Positions 10,001-18,917 are shown, counted from the first letter of the stretch. The stretch is 45,967 nt of DNA from Cyclobacteriaceae bacterium (GCA_947457095.1 CANGUK010000006.1:1-45967), one strand, 5' to 3'. The notes: generated from the sequence alone by a model not told the origin. A program made the numbers and translations.

Positions 10001-10330
10001 GGTGCCGTGATCATGCCAATGGTATACCGTGCTGACCTTTCTTTTGCGCAGCAGTTGTTTACCAACATCGGAGGAAAGAGAAATACTTTGGAATTCCGTA
10101 TGGATATCTTGAACGTGGGCAACTTGCTTGATTCTGATTATGGTGTAGGCAAGACCTTCAACTCTACGCAGCCTATTGTTGTAGGAACGCCTGTTGCTAG
10201 TGCAGATGGCAGACCTCAGTACAGAATGAGAAACTTTGGAACAAGCTTAGTTTCTGAAACGTACAGAGCCACCGCTGGTGTAGCTGACGTTTGGAGAATG
10301 CAGTTTGGTTTGAGATATATCTTCAACTAA
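7052..10330 (+). CDS. Oar-like TonB-dependent outer-membrane receptor
   Basis: The 1,092-residue protein has a signal peptide (basic start, hydrophobic core, cleavage after about AMS-Q), a carboxypeptidase-regulatory-like domain (about 28-115, GITGTVTEANGQALPGANV), a plug domain (about 120-245, with DNRALNKLPTISRS and NNITVDG) and a large beta-barrel ending in an aromatic residue and Asn (FGLRYIFN). The order and the plug sequence match Oar of Myxococcus and its many Bacteroidota relatives. It takes up an unknown ligand, energised by TonB-ExbBD encoded elsewhere. No SusD-like lipoprotein gene is next to it, so it is not a typical SusCD pair. Codon use is strongly biased (AAC, TCT, GGT, CGT, TTG) compared with its neighbours, suggesting high expression. 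It has its own promoter and terminator. Confidence 0.9.
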   Translation: MRQNLLKNLLAVFLLVMSTGLAMSQGVTTSGITGTVTEANGQALPGANVVATHLPSGTRYGAVSNVEGKYSIPGMRIGGPYRVSVSFIGFSTQDVEGLILSLGTFSNVNITLKEDGQELSEVLITADQNSLFSSERTGANTAIDNRALNKLPTISRSINDFTRLSPQSNGQSFAGQDSRLNNITVDGSYFNNSFGLGSGSNPGGRTGVSPISLDAIEQISVNVAPYDVRQGNFTGAGVNTVTRSGTNEFSGSAYYFTRNNNNVGKEAGLNAFNPGDFSYKQMGFRVGGPIIKDKLFFFASFEDEAEARPGTTWTANKGSEPITGNVTRVLASDLDGLSSYLKSKFNYETGPYQGYDNETLGKKFLIKLDYNINEKNKLSLRYNQLDSSTDVLMSGSSSLGFGNRNFRPEALNFQNSNYSIMENIKSVVAELNTRINANMSNNLIVGYTYQDESRGYKGEFFPMVDILNNGATYTSFGFEPFTPNNELRYKTFQIQENLQIFKGNHTITTGFSYENYQSENVFFPGSQSVYVYNSLADFYKDADNFLANGNSVASGVTQRRFQVRWNNIPGSEKPIQPLEVNYGGVFIQDEWQARTNLKLTAGLRVDVPYFEQTALRNTEMETMYFRNPAGAFVNFRTDALPDANLLWSPRVGFNWDVFNNQKTQIRGGSGVFTGRPAYVWISNQVGNNGILTGFAQLDNTTTRPFNPDPNKYKPTEVSGTPASSYELALTETNFKFPQVWRTNIAVDQQLPEGIIATGEFIYNQDVNGVAYYNANLPVQFSQFAGNDTRARWNAPSNPNRLNAKIPNAVTLSNQAIGYSWVASFSLERPFTNGLFLKAAYSYGESKNTVDPGSIASGTWFGNPITSDPNNPGLAMSSNFMGHRVFATASYSKDIFKFGNTSISIFWEGRTIGNASYVVGGDLNGDGGTANDLIYIPATKAEMNFQSFTASGKTFTAAEQADAWEAYILQDKYLSANRGGYAQRGAVIMPMVYRADLSFAQQLFTNIGGKRNTLEFRMDILNVGNLLDSDYGVGKTFNSTQPIVVGTPVASADGRPQYRMRNFGTSLVSETYRATAGVADVWRMQFGLRYIFN

Positions 10331-10350
10331 TCCTCATTTCGAATAACTTG

Positions 10351-10385
10351 AAAGCGCCCCGAACTTCGGGGCGCTTTTTTTGTTT
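10351..10385 (+). terminator. terminator of the TonB-dependent receptor gene
   Basis: The strong stem GCGCCCCG/CGGGGCGC, extended by AAA/TTT pairs, is followed by a long T-run (TTTTTTTG). It lies 20 bp after the stop codon. Confidence 0.95.
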
Positions 10386-10508
10386 TAATCTATAGAGATT
10401 TTAAAAACCTAATTGAATCAGTCTTTTCGGGAATATCCCGCTTATTTTCCATTGATGGCGAGGATTTGCCATCCTTATGTTTTCTAAAGAACTGCAAAAA
10501 AACTATGG

Positions 10509-10516
10509 TATATTTG
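10509..10516 (+). promoter_or_regulatory. promoter of the alpha/beta hydrolase, -7 element TATATTTG
   Basis: An exact TAnnTTTG match. It lies inside the N-terminal part of the longest ORF (start 10477) and 38 bp before the ATG at 10555, so a transcript from here could only use the later start. Confidence 0.6.
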
Positions 10517-10554
10517 TAGTTCTGTGGAAAGTTATCTCCATTTCGTCTTACCTC

Positions 10555-11337
10555 ATGTTATACTTTAAGCAATTTCTTCATCCTAAAAGCAGCGAGTGGG
10601 TCGTCTTTATCCACGGCGCAGGGGGAAGTTCTGCGGTATGGCACAAGCAGTTGCGAGATTTTCAAAAGGACTTCAATCTGCTCTTGATCGATCTTAGAGG
10701 CCATGGGAAGTCTGCAGAAATGCCTCAGGCTATATGGGATAAGCAGTATACATTTGAGGCGGTCACTCGGGATATTTTGGAAGTATTGGATCACCTTCAG
10801 ATCCCCCCGGCTCATTTTATGGGAGTATCCCTAGGTACGATTTTGGCTAGGCAGCTGGCAGAGATGGCTCCTTCTCGGGTCAAGTCATTGATCATGGCAG
10901 GCGCAGTCACTCGGTTGACTGTTCAAAGTAGGGTATTGGTTTTTCTTGGGAATACCTTCAAGCGTATCATTCCTTACATGTGGCTGTACAGACTTTTTGC
11001 TTTTGTGATCATGCCTCGAAAGCAGCATGCCGAATCTCGAAGCCTATTTATTCATGAGGCTCAAAAATTGTGTCAAAAGGAGTTTATCCGCTGGTTCAAA
11101 TTAACCAAGGACATCAATCCGCTATTGCGCTATTTCAAAGAAAAGGACTTGGGAATTCCTACACTCTATGTGATGGGGGATCAGGATGTGATGTTTTTAG
11201 AGCCGGTCCGAAATTTAATTCAGTTCCATAAAAATTCCCTCCTTGAGGTTTTGGATCACTGCGGCCATGTGGTCAATGTGGAAAGACCAGAGGAGTTCAA
11301 CCAACTGTCATTGGCCTTTATAAAAAACCAACTGTAA
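10555..11337 (+). CDS. alpha/beta-fold hydrolase
   Basis: A serine hydrolase of 260 residues from the chosen start. Motifs: HGAGGSSAVWH (oxyanion loop), DLRGHGKS after strand 4, nucleophile S92 in GVSLG, an acid Asp in GDQDVMF, and the catalytic His in HCGHVVN. This is the general esterase/lipase/haloperoxidase-like fold; no substrate can be assigned. The ORF track starts at 10477, but the extra 26 residues are unlike the family and span a good promoter, so the ATG at 10555 is preferred. The gene ends 15 bp before the RND adaptor and may be co-transcribed with it. Confidence 0.8.
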   Translation: MLYFKQFLHPKSSEWVVFIHGAGGSSAVWHKQLRDFQKDFNLLLIDLRGHGKSAEMPQAIWDKQYTFEAVTRDILEVLDHLQIPPAHFMGVSLGTILARQLAEMAPSRVKSLIMAGAVTRLTVQSRVLVFLGNTFKRIIPYMWLYRLFAFVIMPRKQHAESRSLFIHEAQKLCQKEFIRWFKLTKDINPLLRYFKEKDLGIPTLYVMGDQDVMFLEPVRNLIQFHKNSLLEVLDHCGHVVNVERPEEFNQLSLAFIKNQL

Positions 11338-11352
11338 CTGCTCAATTTTGCG

Positions 11353-12435
11353 ATGAAAAAACAAACCAAAATCTTTCTAGTTCTTGGCATTCTGCTGCTT
11401 ATTGCCTTAGCCTTTTTTTATCCAAGACTTGGAAATCAAGGACCGGGAAATGCCCCTGAATCATCAGGTCAAAAAGGCGGTAATGGGGGTGAACCTTTGG
11501 CTGTCAATGTGATCAAACTTAAAATGGAGACCCTAAACAATCAGTTGCAGGTTTCTGGAACTATTCTCCCCAATGAATCGGTAGACATCAAGCCTGAAAT
11601 TAGTGGTTTGGTGACCAAGGTAAATTTTAAGGAAGGACAGTATGTCACTAAAGGGACCCCAATTTTGTACCTCAATGACAACGAACTACAAGCCCAGTAC
11701 CAGCGCCTGCAGTATACTCAAAAGTTGTTTCAAACTCAGGAATCGAGACAAAAGCAGCTCTTAGCCAGAGAGGCGATTAGCCAGGAAGAATACGATATTG
11801 TGCTCAACCAATACAATACAGCCCTTTCAGACATCAAGTTGGTACAGGCACAATTGGAAAAAACAGTGATTCGCGCCCCCTTCAATGGGAGATTAGGTCT
11901 GAGACAAGTTTCCGAAGGAGCAGTAATCAATGCGTCCAATATCATTGTAAGTATAGTCAATATTGATCCCATCAAATTGGAGTTTTCCATCCCAGAGCGC
12001 TATGCGGGTATGGTCACCGAAGGGTCTCCTATATTTTTCAGTAGTGAATCTTCTAAAGAAGAAGTGGAGGGTAAAGTTTATGCCTATGAACCTCAAGTAG
12101 ATGCGGCCACCCGTACCATCAAATTGCGTGCACAAAGCCCCAACAAAAGTGGAAAATACCTCCCAGGGATGTTTGTGAAGATTAGATTTGTATTGGAGGT
12201 TAAAGAAGATGCCTTACTGGTTCCTGCTGAAGCAGTCATTCCCGAGTTGTCTGGATACAAGGTATTCGTCGTAGGGGCTGATGGAAATGCTGAGCAGCGG
12301 ATGATTGAGATTGGTACGCGAACAGACACGCAAGTGCAGGTGCTTTCAGGATTGGCTGAAGGAGATTTGGTGCTCATCACTGGAGTGATGCAAGTACGTA
12401 AAGGAATGCCGATCAAGCCCACACCAGTAAATTAA
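11353..12435 (+). CDS. RND efflux periplasmic adaptor (membrane fusion protein)
   Basis: This 360-residue adaptor has one N-terminal membrane anchor (about 6-24) and no lipobox Cys at the anchor end. A biotinyl-lipoyl-like half follows (about 65-100, SVDIKPEISGLVTKVNFKEGQYV), then a short coiled-coil hairpin (about 105-165, NELQAQYQRL to NTALSDIKLVQAQLEK), the second lipoyl half (VIRAPFNGRLGLRQVSEG), a beta-barrel and a membrane-proximal domain. It links the inner-membrane pump to the outer-membrane channel of the same operon (AcrA/MexA/MdtA role). Nine bp separate it from the pump gene. Confidence 0.93.
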   Translation: MKKQTKIFLVLGILLLIALAFFYPRLGNQGPGNAPESSGQKGGNGGEPLAVNVIKLKMETLNNQLQVSGTILPNESVDIKPEISGLVTKVNFKEGQYVTKGTPILYLNDNELQAQYQRLQYTQKLFQTQESRQKQLLAREAISQEEYDIVLNQYNTALSDIKLVQAQLEKTVIRAPFNGRLGLRQVSEGAVINASNIIVSIVNIDPIKLEFSIPERYAGMVTEGSPIFFSSESSKEEVEGKVYAYEPQVDAATRTIKLRAQSPNKSGKYLPGMFVKIRFVLEVKEDALLVPAEAVIPELSGYKVFVVGADGNAEQRMIEIGTRTDTQVQVLSGLAEGDLVLITGVMQVRKGMPIKPTPVN

Positions 12436-12443
12436 GCCATTCT

Positions 12444-15400
12444 ATGTCTAGTCTTTCAAGTATCAGTATCAAGCGGCCAGTATTGGCCATCGTGATGTCT
12501 CTGGTCATCCTGCTTTTTGGCGGGATAGGCATTTCTCTTTTGGGAGTACGGGAATATCCTTCTGTAGATCCGCCTGTCATCAATGTGAGTACCTCTTATG
12601 TGGGTGCAAATGCGGATGTAATTCTGGCCCAAATCACCGAACCTCTGGAAGAACAAATCAATGGAATCCAGGGAATCAAGTCACTGACCTCAACCAGTGC
12701 TGATGGACGTAGCAATATCACGGTAGAGTTTGAAGTGGGCGCAGACCTAGAAGCTGCTGCCAACGATGTGCGTGATAAGGTTTCTGGTGCGCAACGAAGC
12801 CTTCCTCCTGATGCCGATCCTCCTGTAGTATCGAAGGCAGATGCTGATTCACAGCCTATCGTAGGGGTCAATGTAAAAAGTGATCAGCGGGACTTGCTTG
12901 AGCTTACAGAAATCGCCGATAACGTATTTAAAGAGCGTCTTCAAACTATCCCTGGTGTAAGCCGGGTTCAGATTTGGGGAGAGAAAGAATATGCGATTCG
13001 ATTGCGCATGGATCCGCTGAAAATGGCATCCTATGGAATTACTCCTATGGATGTACTCAGCAAAATTCAAACAGAAAATGTGGAACTTCCTTCGGGTCGA
13101 ATTGAAGGGCAAAATATTGAGCTTTCTGTACGAACCAAAAGCCGCTTGAGCTCTCCTCAAGAGTTTGATCAATTGATCATTAAAGAAAGTGAAACCAACA
13201 TTGTTCGCTTTCAGGATATCGGGACGGCTGAGCTCTCTGCCTTGAATGAGAAAACTTTACTCCGTAGAGATGGGATCCCGATGGTTGCGGTGGTTTTGGT
13301 TCCTCTGCCTGGATCCAACAACATTGAAATTGCAGATGAGTTTTACAAGCGTTTGGAGTTTATCAAAAAGGACTTGCCAGCAGATGTTGGGGTAGAAGTA
13401 GGCTTTGATGGAACTGAATACATTCGCCAGTCGATTTCCGAGGTGGAAGAGACAATCATTACCGCATTTATCCTCGTAGTTGCCATTATCTTCCTCTTTT
13501 TGCGAGATTGGCGCACCACCTTTATTCCGGTAGTGACGATTCCTATTTCGCTCATCGGGGTATTTTTTATCATGTATTTGATGGATTTTTCCATCAATGT
13601 CCTTACGCTCCTTGGTATTGTACTCTCGATTGGTTTGGTGGTCGATGACGCCATTGTGGTATTGGAGAATATCTATGCCCGAATAGAGAAAGGCGAAAAA
13701 CCCATGGAAGCTGCAGCTAAGGGATCTGAAGAGATTTTCTTTGCTGTAATTGCAACTACCATCGCCCTTGCGGCGGTATTCTTACCAGTAATTTTCTTGA
13801 CAGGAACCACGGGAAGATTGTTTCGAGAGTTTGGAATCGTAGTGGCAGGATCTGTACTGATTTCCGCATTTGTAGCACTTACGATGACTCCCATGCTGAG
13901 TGCACGCATGCTGAAAAACCGTGAAAAGCAGAATGCTTTTTATCGATTTACTGAACCCTTCTTTGTCCAAATGAACCTGTTCTATGAACGAACACTGACT
14001 CAATTCATGAAGATAAAATGGGTTTCTTTCCCCATTATCGGAATCATGGGCCTTGGGATTTATTGGTTTTTTACTAACCTGCAAACTGAGTTGATCCCTA
14101 TGGAGGACAGATCAGAATTGCGGATCAACATGACTGGCCCAGAGGGAGCTACCTTCTCCTTTATGGATCAGGTCATTACCGACTTGAACTCACAGCTTCA
14201 GAAGGAACTTCCGGCGTCGGAACTTGCTAGCATTACTAGTATGACCTCACCAGGTTGGGGTACAGCAAATACCAACTCTGGATTTATTCGTCTCTTTTTG
14301 ACGGATGCTTCCCAGCGTTCTCGCACCCAGCAGGAGATTTTTACGCAAGTCAACGGCTCTCTGAAAGGGGTGACTGCAGTACGTGCCTTTGCGCAGCAGC
14401 CCGCCTCCATTGGAGATCGTCGTGGAGGCCTTCCCGTTCAGTATGTCATTCAAGCGCCAACCTTGGAAAAACTCAAGGAAGTAATTCCTCCTTTCTTGGA
14501 AAAGGCTTCCCAGAATCCAGCCTTTATTTTCACGGATATCAACTTGAAATTTACCAAGCCCGAACTTGAGATTGAGATAGATCGTGAGCGAGCAAGGAAT
14601 ATGGGCGTGTCGGTACAGGAAATTGCCCGTACCTTGCAGCTTTCCTACTCAGGACAGCGCTTTGCCTATTTCATTCGGGGTGGCAAGCAGTACCAGGTGA
14701 TTGGAGAGATGCAGCTTCAAGACCGAAATGAACCAGTCAACTTGAGAATGCTCTACGTGAGAGGAGATAATGGTCAGCTTATTCAATTGGATAACTTGGT
14801 GCGCGTGGTAGAAAAGAGTACGCCGCCACAGCTCTATCGATTCAATCGATTTGTGAGTGCAACTATCTCTGCAAACTTAGCCGATGGCGTGACTATTGGT
14901 GCCGGTTTGGATGAAATGGACAAAATCGCTGCGGAAGTCTTGGATGATTCCTATTCCACGGATGTGACTGGGCCTTCCAAAGAATTTAGAGAGAGCTCCA
15001 ACAGCTTGTTGTTTGCCTTTATTTTTGCTTTGGTCTTGATCTACTTGGTGCTTTCTGCACAGTTCGAAAGTTTTGCCGATCCATTGACCATCATGTTTAC
15101 AGTGCCTTTGGCCATTTTTGGTGCTTTGGCCACGCTGTGGGCATTTGACTTTACCTTGAATATCTTCAGTCAAATCGGCATCATCATGCTCATTGGTTTG
15201 GTAACCAAGAACGGCATTTTGATTGTTGAATTTGCCAATCAACGGAAAGAGGAAGGGATGAATGTGGATGAGGCGATTTTTGGGGCAGCTATATCTCGCC
15301 TTCGACCTATTTTGATGACCAGTTTATCCACCATTTTGGGGATTTTACCAATCGCCTTGGCCCTAGGGGCAGGTGCAGAAAGTAGAGTACCTATGGGTGC

Positions 15401-15509
15401 TGCGGTGATTGGGGGTCTTGCCTTTTCTACCATATTGACCCTATTCATTATCCCTGGTGTGTATACCTACCTTACTTCTAAAAAAGGAGTTTTAGCAAAA
15501 ACCGCATGA
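12444..15509 (+). CDS. RND-family multidrug efflux transporter (AcrB/MdtB class)
   Basis: The 1,021-residue inner-membrane proton antiporter has the usual two-fold repeat: one helix, a large periplasmic loop, six helices, and the same again. The proton-relay Asp pair of helix 4 is present (GLVVDDAIVVLENIY, equivalent to AcrB D407/D408), and so is the helix-10 Lys (GLVTKNGILIVEFANQ). This marks an HAE-1 family drug exporter rather than a metal exporter. The substrate range is not predictable. It is the middle gene of a three-gene efflux operon, and its stop overlaps the next start by 4 bp (ATGA). No TetR-type regulator is encoded beside it. Confidence 0.96.
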   Translation: MSSLSSISIKRPVLAIVMSLVILLFGGIGISLLGVREYPSVDPPVINVSTSYVGANADVILAQITEPLEEQINGIQGIKSLTSTSADGRSNITVEFEVGADLEAAANDVRDKVSGAQRSLPPDADPPVVSKADADSQPIVGVNVKSDQRDLLELTEIADNVFKERLQTIPGVSRVQIWGEKEYAIRLRMDPLKMASYGITPMDVLSKIQTENVELPSGRIEGQNIELSVRTKSRLSSPQEFDQLIIKESETNIVRFQDIGTAELSALNEKTLLRRDGIPMVAVVLVPLPGSNNIEIADEFYKRLEFIKKDLPADVGVEVGFDGTEYIRQSISEVEETIITAFILVVAIIFLFLRDWRTTFIPVVTIPISLIGVFFIMYLMDFSINVLTLLGIVLSIGLVVDDAIVVLENIYARIEKGEKPMEAAAKGSEEIFFAVIATTIALAAVFLPVIFLTGTTGRLFREFGIVVAGSVLISAFVALTMTPMLSARMLKNREKQNAFYRFTEPFFVQMNLFYERTLTQFMKIKWVSFPIIGIMGLGIYWFFTNLQTELIPMEDRSELRINMTGPEGATFSFMDQVITDLNSQLQKELPASELASITSMTSPGWGTANTNSGFIRLFLTDASQRSRTQQEIFTQVNGSLKGVTAVRAFAQQPASIGDRRGGLPVQYVIQAPTLEKLKEVIPPFLEKASQNPAFIFTDINLKFTKPELEIEIDRERARNMGVSVQEIARTLQLSYSGQRFAYFIRGGKQYQVIGEMQLQDRNEPVNLRMLYVRGDNGQLIQLDNLVRVVEKSTPPQLYRFNRFVSATISANLADGVTIGAGLDEMDKIAAEVLDDSYSTDVTGPSKEFRESSNSLLFAFIFALVLIYLVLSAQFESFADPLTIMFTVPLAIFGALATLWAFDFTLNIFSQIGIIMLIGLVTKNGILIVEFANQRKEEGMNVDEAIFGAAISRLRPILMTSLSTILGILPIALALGAGAESRVPMGAAVIGGLAFSTILTLFIIPGVYTYLTSKKGVLAKTA

Positions 15510-16855
15510 AAAAAGGAACACTTTTGCTTTTAGCCATTCTGTGCATGACTGGGGTTTGGGCTCAAGCTCAGGAAGCACTTGACCTAGAAAAGGCACTTCA
15601 ATTGGGCTTGGAGAATAACCTTCAGGTAAAAATTGGTGTCGAAAATCGAAACCTACGCGAGCTGGACACGAAGATAGCCGCAGGAAACTTGTTTATGCCT
15701 ACGCTCAATGCCAACTACCTACGTACTTTTTCTACGGAGGATGTGACGCAGACCTTTGTCAGTGACCCCAATAATCCTCGGGAGATTGATGCCGCAAAAT
15801 CCAAAAACAAAGCCTATAGTGTGGTTGGAATTTATGGATTTCGCCCAGAGTCAGTGGTGACCCTGCGTAGGCTTGGGATGTTGGAGGAAATCAGCGATCT
15901 GGATGCAAAGGTTATTGTGGAGAATACGGTAGCTGGGATTTCCACTGCCTATTACCGCTTGATTTTAGAATTGCAGCGCTACAAGGTGCTCCAACAAACC
16001 TTGCAATTGAGTAAGGCTCGATTGGAAATTGCTGAAGCCCAGTACGATTTGGGAGGAGCAGGAAAAAGAGACTTTCTTGCCGCACAAGTTGACTACAATG
16101 GAGATTCCAGCTTGTTGATGACGCAAATTCAAGTCATCCAAAATGCTCGGGTCAACCTGAATGAGTTACTCGCTGCGGATCCAGATACGGATTATTCTAT
16201 CCAGGATAGCACGATTGCTATTGGGGAAACTTTGTCCCTCGAAACGCTTTATGAAAGTGCCTTCTTAGAAAATAAGCTTTTATTGGTCAATCAACGAAGA
16301 AATAACGAGGCATTTCTACGAGTTAAGGAATTGCAAGCATCCCGGCTTCCTGGAATCAACCTGAATTCAAGTTATACCAATTCTGTTTTCAACTCAGACG
16401 CAGGGTTTTTGATTCAAAATGAGCGACAAGGGCTCAATTATGGAGGAACCATCACCTTCAATCTATTTAGTGGACTCTCACTCAATCGACGGATTCAAGG
16501 TGCTAAGGTGAATCAACGTATACAGGATTACTCCTTGGAGCAGTATGAAATCCAGTTGAAATCGGATATTCAAAGAGCCTATAATACCTACGACACCAAC
16601 CTAGGGTTACTCTCAATTGAAGAAAAAAACTACCAGGTAGCCAAAGAAAACTCAGAAATTGCTCTGGAACGTTTTCGATTGGGGATTGCTTCCTATCTCG
16701 AATTTAGAGATGCTCAGGTCAACCTGCTTTCAGCAGAAAATCGACTGATTACTTCCATTTTTCAGATCAAACAGCAGGAGATCGAATTACTTCGCTTGTC
16801 TGGAAAGATCTTCTTTAGCAACAGCATGGAGGACTTTGAGATCCCAGAAAATTAA
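15506..16855 (+). CDS. TolC-family outer-membrane efflux protein
   Basis: The 449-residue channel has a signal peptide (MKKGTLLLLAILCMTGVWAQA) and two repeated coiled-coil/beta-strand halves typical of TolC. These include AQYDLGGAGKRDFLAAQVDYN in the first half and ERFRLGIASYLEFRDAQVNLL in the second, both standard OEP signatures. It forms the outer-membrane exit duct for the preceding adaptor and pump. Translation is probably coupled to the pump gene through the ATGA overlap. A terminator follows 6 bp after the stop. Confidence 0.95.
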   Translation: MKKGTLLLLAILCMTGVWAQAQEALDLEKALQLGLENNLQVKIGVENRNLRELDTKIAAGNLFMPTLNANYLRTFSTEDVTQTFVSDPNNPREIDAAKSKNKAYSVVGIYGFRPESVVTLRRLGMLEEISDLDAKVIVENTVAGISTAYYRLILELQRYKVLQQTLQLSKARLEIAEAQYDLGGAGKRDFLAAQVDYNGDSSLLMTQIQVIQNARVNLNELLAADPDTDYSIQDSTIAIGETLSLETLYESAFLENKLLLVNQRRNNEAFLRVKELQASRLPGINLNSSYTNSVFNSDAGFLIQNERQGLNYGGTITFNLFSGLSLNRRIQGAKVNQRIQDYSLEQYEIQLKSDIQRAYNTYDTNLGLLSIEEKNYQVAKENSEIALERFRLGIASYLEFRDAQVNLLSAENRLITSIFQIKQQEIELLRLSGKIFFSNSMEDFEIPEN

Positions 16856-16860
16856 ATTTT

Positions 16861-16890
16861 AAGGAGGTTTTTACCTCCTTTTTTTATTTT
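16861..16890 (+). terminator. terminator of the RND efflux operon
   Basis: The stem AAGGAGG/CCTCCTT with a 6-nt loop is followed by TTTTTTTATTTT. It closes the hydrolase/efflux transcript. Confidence 0.9.
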
Positions 16891-16967
16891 TATCAAAATC
16901 ACAGAATTTAATTTGGCATAGGCTTTGCCAAGGTTACTCAAACTAAGCGGAGTTAAGCTCCACTAGA

Positions 16968-18347
16968 ATGGAAAAAAAGAAAGTAATACTACTTGTTGTT
17001 GTAGTAGGGATTTTTTTGGGAATAGGAGCCATAGGGTACCTGAATAATTGGTTTAACAAGTCTTCAGCATCAGAATTTATCCTCGACAAAGAAGGGGTTC
17101 AGGCCCGTGGAACCCTACGCGTGGCCGTAGATAACAATTCCAGCAGCTACTACATCTATCGAGGGAGAAGAATGGGTTTTGAATACGAACTTCTTCTAGA
17201 TCTCGGGAAGCGGCTGGGCGTTCAGGTTGAATTTATTGTTGCCGCAGACATTGACGATGCATTTGCTCAGTTAGAAGATGGCCGAGTTGATTTGATCGCG
17301 ATGAATCTCCAGCAAAATACAGGTACGAATGTGTCCTATACGGAAGCGATTGGTTCAATGAGCACCGTCCTTGTGGGAAGAGAAAAATTGCTCTCTTGGG
17401 ACAGCTTGGGAAAAGATACAGTAGTAGTGCGAAAAGGGGCAGTGTACACCAGCCAGCTCGCACGGCTTAAGGATTCCCTAGATCTCGATTTTAGTATCCT
17501 AGAGGTTCCGGATCACGAAGAAACACTGTTGGATCGACTAGTGGAAAAGGAGATAAATTGGACTGTAGCTGAAAAGACGGTGGCCCAAACCAACGCAACT
17601 TACTACGACGATCTTCGCTTAGGTTTGGATGTGTCCAAGGAAGGAACTGTTACTTGGGCTTTGCGGAATACCTCCACCGATTTGCTGCAAGTAGTCAATA
17701 CTTGGCTTCTAGAGAAAAAGAAACGCTTAATCCCCGATCTCTACACGAAGTATTTTCTCAATTCAAAAAATCAACATTTTCGAACGACCAGTACCTATTC
17801 CTCTTTGGGAGGAAATCGGATTTCGGTCTACGATGAACTGATACAAGAAAATGCAAAAACCTTGGGCTGGGATTGGCGCCTTCTTGCAGCTGTGGTTTAC
17901 AAGGAATCTGCCTTTGATACCACTGCCCTCTCCTATGCGGGAGCGCAAGGTCTGTTGCAGTTGATGCCCGTGACGCTCGAGCGATTTGGGGTTACCAACC
18001 CGAGCGACCCAGCAGAGTCACTTCGTGGTGGGGTTAAATACCTGCAGTACTTGGATAAGTTTTGGCTGGAACGAGTCCCTGAAACCAACGAACGAATCAA
18101 GTTCATTTTGGCTTCCTACAACATTGGCCAAGGACATGTGGAAGATGCCTGGAAATTGACCTTGAAGTACAGAAAGAATACCCAAAGCTGGCAGGAGGTG
18201 TCTAACTTTCTGAACCTAAAAAGTGATCCAAAATACTACCGCGATCCTGTGGTGAAAAGCGGGTATGCCAAAGGGCACATTGCCGTGAACTATGTCCGCG
18301 ATGTGCTTGGATTGTTTCAATCCTACAAGGCCTTAGTAGATCCTTAA
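16968..18347 (+). CDS. mltF: MltF-like membrane-bound lytic transglycosylase
   Basis: The 459-residue protein has an N-terminal signal anchor (about 6-24), a periplasmic solute-binding domain of SBP_bac_3 type (about 48-265, GTLRVAVDNNSSSYY and GFEYELLLDLGKRLG) and a C-terminal SLT domain (about 295-430). The catalytic Glu is E313 in YKESAFD, followed by GAQGLLQLMP and ASYNIGQGHV, the usual family-1 SLT motifs. It cleaves peptidoglycan glycan strands with formation of 1,6-anhydroMurNAc; the binding domain may sense muropeptides, as in MltF. A short inverted repeat TTGGCA/TGCCAA (16913-16931) lies upstream and could be an operator. It converges with the RidA gene with only 4 bp between the stops. 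Confidence 0.92.
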   Translation: MEKKKVILLVVVVGIFLGIGAIGYLNNWFNKSSASEFILDKEGVQARGTLRVAVDNNSSSYYIYRGRRMGFEYELLLDLGKRLGVQVEFIVAADIDDAFAQLEDGRVDLIAMNLQQNTGTNVSYTEAIGSMSTVLVGREKLLSWDSLGKDTVVVRKGAVYTSQLARLKDSLDLDFSILEVPDHEETLLDRLVEKEINWTVAEKTVAQTNATYYDDLRLGLDVSKEGTVTWALRNTSTDLLQVVNTWLLEKKKRLIPDLYTKYFLNSKNQHFRTTSTYSSLGGNRISVYDELIQENAKTLGWDWRLLAAVVYKESAFDTTALSYAGAQGLLQLMPVTLERFGVTNPSDPAESLRGGVKYLQYLDKFWLERVPETNERIKFILASYNIGQGHVEDAWKLTLKYRKNTQSWQEVSNFLNLKSDPKYYRDPVVKSGYAKGHIAVNYVRDVLGLFQSYKALVDP

Positions 18348-18351
18348 GAAA

Positions 18352-18816
18352 TTAATGGAGTTCAAATAGTCCCTCTATTTCTACGGGGATATTGTCTGGT
18401 AGAGATCCCATGCCTACTGCAGACCGCACTCCTATGCCCATCTCTTGCCCCCAAACAGCTGCAAAGAGTTCGCTGCACCCGTTCATGACATAGGGGTGTC
18501 TTTCAAAAGAGGGAACACAATTGACCATTCCAAGAACCTTGATGACACGCTTTACTTTGTCCAAAGAGCCGAGTGAGGATTTGATAGTGGCCAGCATCGC
18601 GAGCCCTACTTGCCGTGCAGCAAGTTTTCCTTGTTCGATATCCAAGTCTTCCCCAATTCGTCCTACAATAAGGCTTCCATCGATTTTTACTGTTCCATGG
18701 CCGGATAAGTAAAGAAAATTACCCACCACTAAGCTGGGTGTATACACGCCCAAAGGCTTGGGTGCTGGTGGAAGGATTAAGCCAAGTTTTTCAAAATTCT
18801 GCTCAGGACTTTGCAT
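18352..18816 (-). CDS. RidA (YjgF/YER057c/UK114) family protein
   Basis: A small cytosolic protein of 154 residues with the chorismate-mutase-like RidA fold. The Arg that binds the substrate carboxylate in active family members is present (R131 in GVRSAVGMGSLP), and GHGTVKIDG and the IPVEIEGLFEL C-terminus also fit. RidA deaminates reactive 2-aminoacrylate and related enamines/imines released by PLP enzymes. It lies 101 bp downstream of a GntP-type permease on the same strand, which may hint at a shared role in amino-acid or sugar-acid use. It belongs to a longer YjgF subgroup rather than the compact 125-residue archetype. Confidence 0.85.
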   Translation of the reverse strand: MQSPEQNFEKLGLILPPAPKPLGVYTPSLVVGNFLYLSGHGTVKIDGSLIVGRIGEDLDIEQGKLAARQVGLAMLATIKSSLGSLDKVKRVIKVLGMVNCVPSFERHPYVMNGCSELFAAVWGQEMGIGVRSAVGMGSLPDNIPVEIEGLFELH

Positions 18817-18917
18817 AGGATTTGGGATGGATGACTGGTAAGTAAACGAGTTTTAAAGGGATTGGAGTAAAATTAAAGGTAGTATTTTTCTCTGGTTTGG
18901 TGGAATTGAAAGTTGCC

